Shown here in pieces: positions 62,471 to 64,000 of a stretch of DNA of 64,000 nucleotides. Position 1 is the first letter of the stretch, and each line of letters starts with the position of its first letter. The translations under genes and the position numbers were made by a program. The notes under the pieces were generated by a model. It was not told the origin of the DNA. It was given only the letters and a program-made list of their open reading frames with translations, and ran no database searches. Origin of the DNA: Eutreptiella sp. 'Long Island Sound 2002' (lineage: Eukaryota > Euglenozoa > Euglenophyceae > Eutreptiales > Eutreptiaceae); the NCBI GenBank assembly GCA_964036045.1, contig OZ038382.1:75626687-75690686 (forward strand), written 5' to 3'.

Positions 62471-64000
62471 GTTCAATTCCCCCCCGCAGGGGGCTGGCTT
62501 CTGTGGGGGTCGGGTTGTTGGGGGCCCCTGACCCCTCGCCAGAAGCAGTGACCAACTACTACTTTACGCCACCCCCCCCCCCTGGAAGACAGCCCTTCTC
62601 AAAACCCTTCCATGCAGCCCCTTAAAATGATCGCAATTGAATTCTAAGAACGCGACTTTTCTTCTCTTTGGCCGACGATGGTCGTTTTGGTGAATTAGGA
62701 CCGTTTTAAGCAGTTTTTTGGGCAGTCTCCGAAAATTTGGGGCTGAATTTGGTATTGGCTTCTGCTTGCGAAGTTGCACAATGTTGTAGCCCCTTAAAAT
62801 GACCGGCTTGGGCCAAAAATTTCAACAATTAACCTCATTAGCCAAAATTAGTGCCGTTTTGATGATTTACCGTCAATTTTGTGCATTTTTTGGCAGTTTT
62901 TTGCCATAGTTTTGCCATATTTGGCACGTATACTTGCTGCCCATCCGACAAGGCTTTTTGACCCATGGGGCAACCATAGTGGGCAACAAGCATTAGGCAG
63001 AATCCGCTAGGCTCCGTTTTTGTGGGGCTTGGCCCACAAAAACGGAGCCTAGCGGCCGGCGCTTGCGCCGTTGAACCCGTTTTTTCATGTTTTTCTTCTT
63101 CTCCGCTTCTGCATGGTTCTTTTTGCCTTTGTGTTCTTTGTCTTCCGTTGTCATGCAGACCGTTGCCGTGCGACCCCGCCTCGTGCAACTTTCCCCAGCT
63201 TGTTCAAATCCCCCCCGCAGGGGGGCTGGCTTCTGTGGGGGTCGGGGTGTGAGGGGCCCCTGACCCCGCGCCAGAAGCAGTGACCAACTACTACGTTGCG
63301 CGACCCCCCCCCCCCCCCTGGAAGACAGCCCTTCTCAAAACCCTGCAATGCAGCCCCTTAAAATAATCGCAATCAAATTCTAAGAACGCAACTTTTCTTC
63401 TTTTTGGCCGCTGATGGTGGTTTTGGTGAATTAGGACAGTTTTAAGCAGCTTTTCGGGCAGTCTCCGAAAGTTTGGGGCTGAATTCCGTATTGCCTTCTG
63501 CTTGCAGAGCTACATCATGTTGTAGCCCCTTAAAATGACTGACGCGGGCCAAAACGTCGGAAAAGCAACCTCAATGGCCAAATCTGGTGCCGTTTTCATG
63601 ATTTACGGTCAATTTTGAGCGTTTTTTGGCAGTTTTGTGCCATATTTTTCGCCATATTTGGCATGTATACTTGCTGCCCATCTGGCAAGCCTTTTCCGCC
63701 AATGGGGCAACCATATTGGGCAAGAAGCAGGAGGCAGCACCCGGTAGGCTACGTTTTTGTGGGGCTTGGCCCACAAAAACGATGCCTAGCGGCCGGCGCT
63801 GGCGCCGTTGATCCCGTGTTTTCATGGTTTTCTCCTTCTCCGCCTTTGAATGGTCTTTTTGCCTTTGTGTTCTTGTCCTCCCCGGTCTCATCTGAACACC
63901 CGTGCGACCCCACCTCGTGCAACTTTCCCCCACTTGTTCAATTCCCCCCCGCAGGGGGCTGGCTTCTGTGGGGGTCGGGGTGTTGGGGGCCCCTGACCCC
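62471..64000 (+). repeat. Tandem repeat, unit about 732 bp, two full copies and the start of a third
   Basis: The landmark GTTCAA(A/T)TCCCCCCCGCAG recurs at 62471, 63202 and 63936 (spacing 731 and 734). Units share GTGACCAACTACTAC, GGAAGACAGCCCTTCTCAAA, ATGCAGCCCCTTAAAAT, TTGCCATATTTGGCA-like text and a hairpin. They are diverged by many substitutions, so this is not a recent or assembly-made duplication. C homopolymers (62571-62582, 63305-63319) occur at the same place in each unit. The array runs off the window. Confidence 0.88.
63006..63053 (+). repeat. Perfect 21-bp hairpin in repeat unit 1
   Basis: 63006-63026 is exactly complementary to 63033-63053 (stem starts GCTAGGCTCCG and ends TGTGGG), with the loop GCTTGG. 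In unit 2 the equivalent (63744-63788) keeps the loop and inner stem but has mismatches in the outer part (GGCTACG against CGATGCC). Confidence 0.9.

Overview
This window is eukaryotic nuclear DNA made almost entirely of transposable elements and repeats. I found no host housekeeping gene, no rRNA gene and no CRISPR array. The organism cannot be fixed from the sequence. The proteins of one retrotransposon family look like ones I recall from dinoflagellate genomes (unchecked memory). Both large families have a primer-binding site complementary to an initiator-Met tRNA ending CCTCTGCTACCA, which is the animal-type end rather than the land-plant type. I lean weakly to a protist and would not exclude an animal.

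Layout. 1-831: 3' end of a hAT transposase gene. 833-2820: degenerate repeats and two unrecognised open frames. 3430-9120: a GC-rich low-complexity block in which two inverted arms (3430-4690 and 6985-8040) flank two different tandem arrays (about 209-bp and 128-bp units) meeting at 5637; long parts of it lack T or A on one strand. 9800-18100 (perhaps 19000): a decayed, 5'-truncated Ty3/gypsy copy (called G1a here), split by a 2.2-kb non-autonomous LTR element on the minus strand (11460-13662). 18100-25440: mostly unassigned DNA with a tRNA-like SINE head and micro-insertions. 25440-26956 plus 47590-47690: a second GC-rich block, split by a gypsy element. 26957-47584: a chromodomain gypsy copy (G2a, plus strand) into which a second copy of the same family (G2b, minus strand, 34939-45215) has inserted; both have LTRs and 5-bp target duplications. 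48010-48522: an unknown open frame. 50257-61299: a nearly intact gypsy element of the first family (G1b, minus strand). 62471-64000: a tandem repeat of about 732 bp running off the end.

The most interesting biology is in the retroelements. Both gypsy families have Gag and Pol in one frame separated by a single UAG followed by G, suggesting stop-codon readthrough. Both carry an NPPF-motif, adenine-methyltransferase-like domain between protease and reverse transcriptase. Family G2 starts Gag inside its LTR and reads through the primer-binding site. Family G1 has HIDD where reverse transcriptase normally has YxDD. The small 2.2-kb element has a primer site exactly complementary to 12 nt of its own LTR, which is the arrangement of self-priming Tf1/sushi-type elements.
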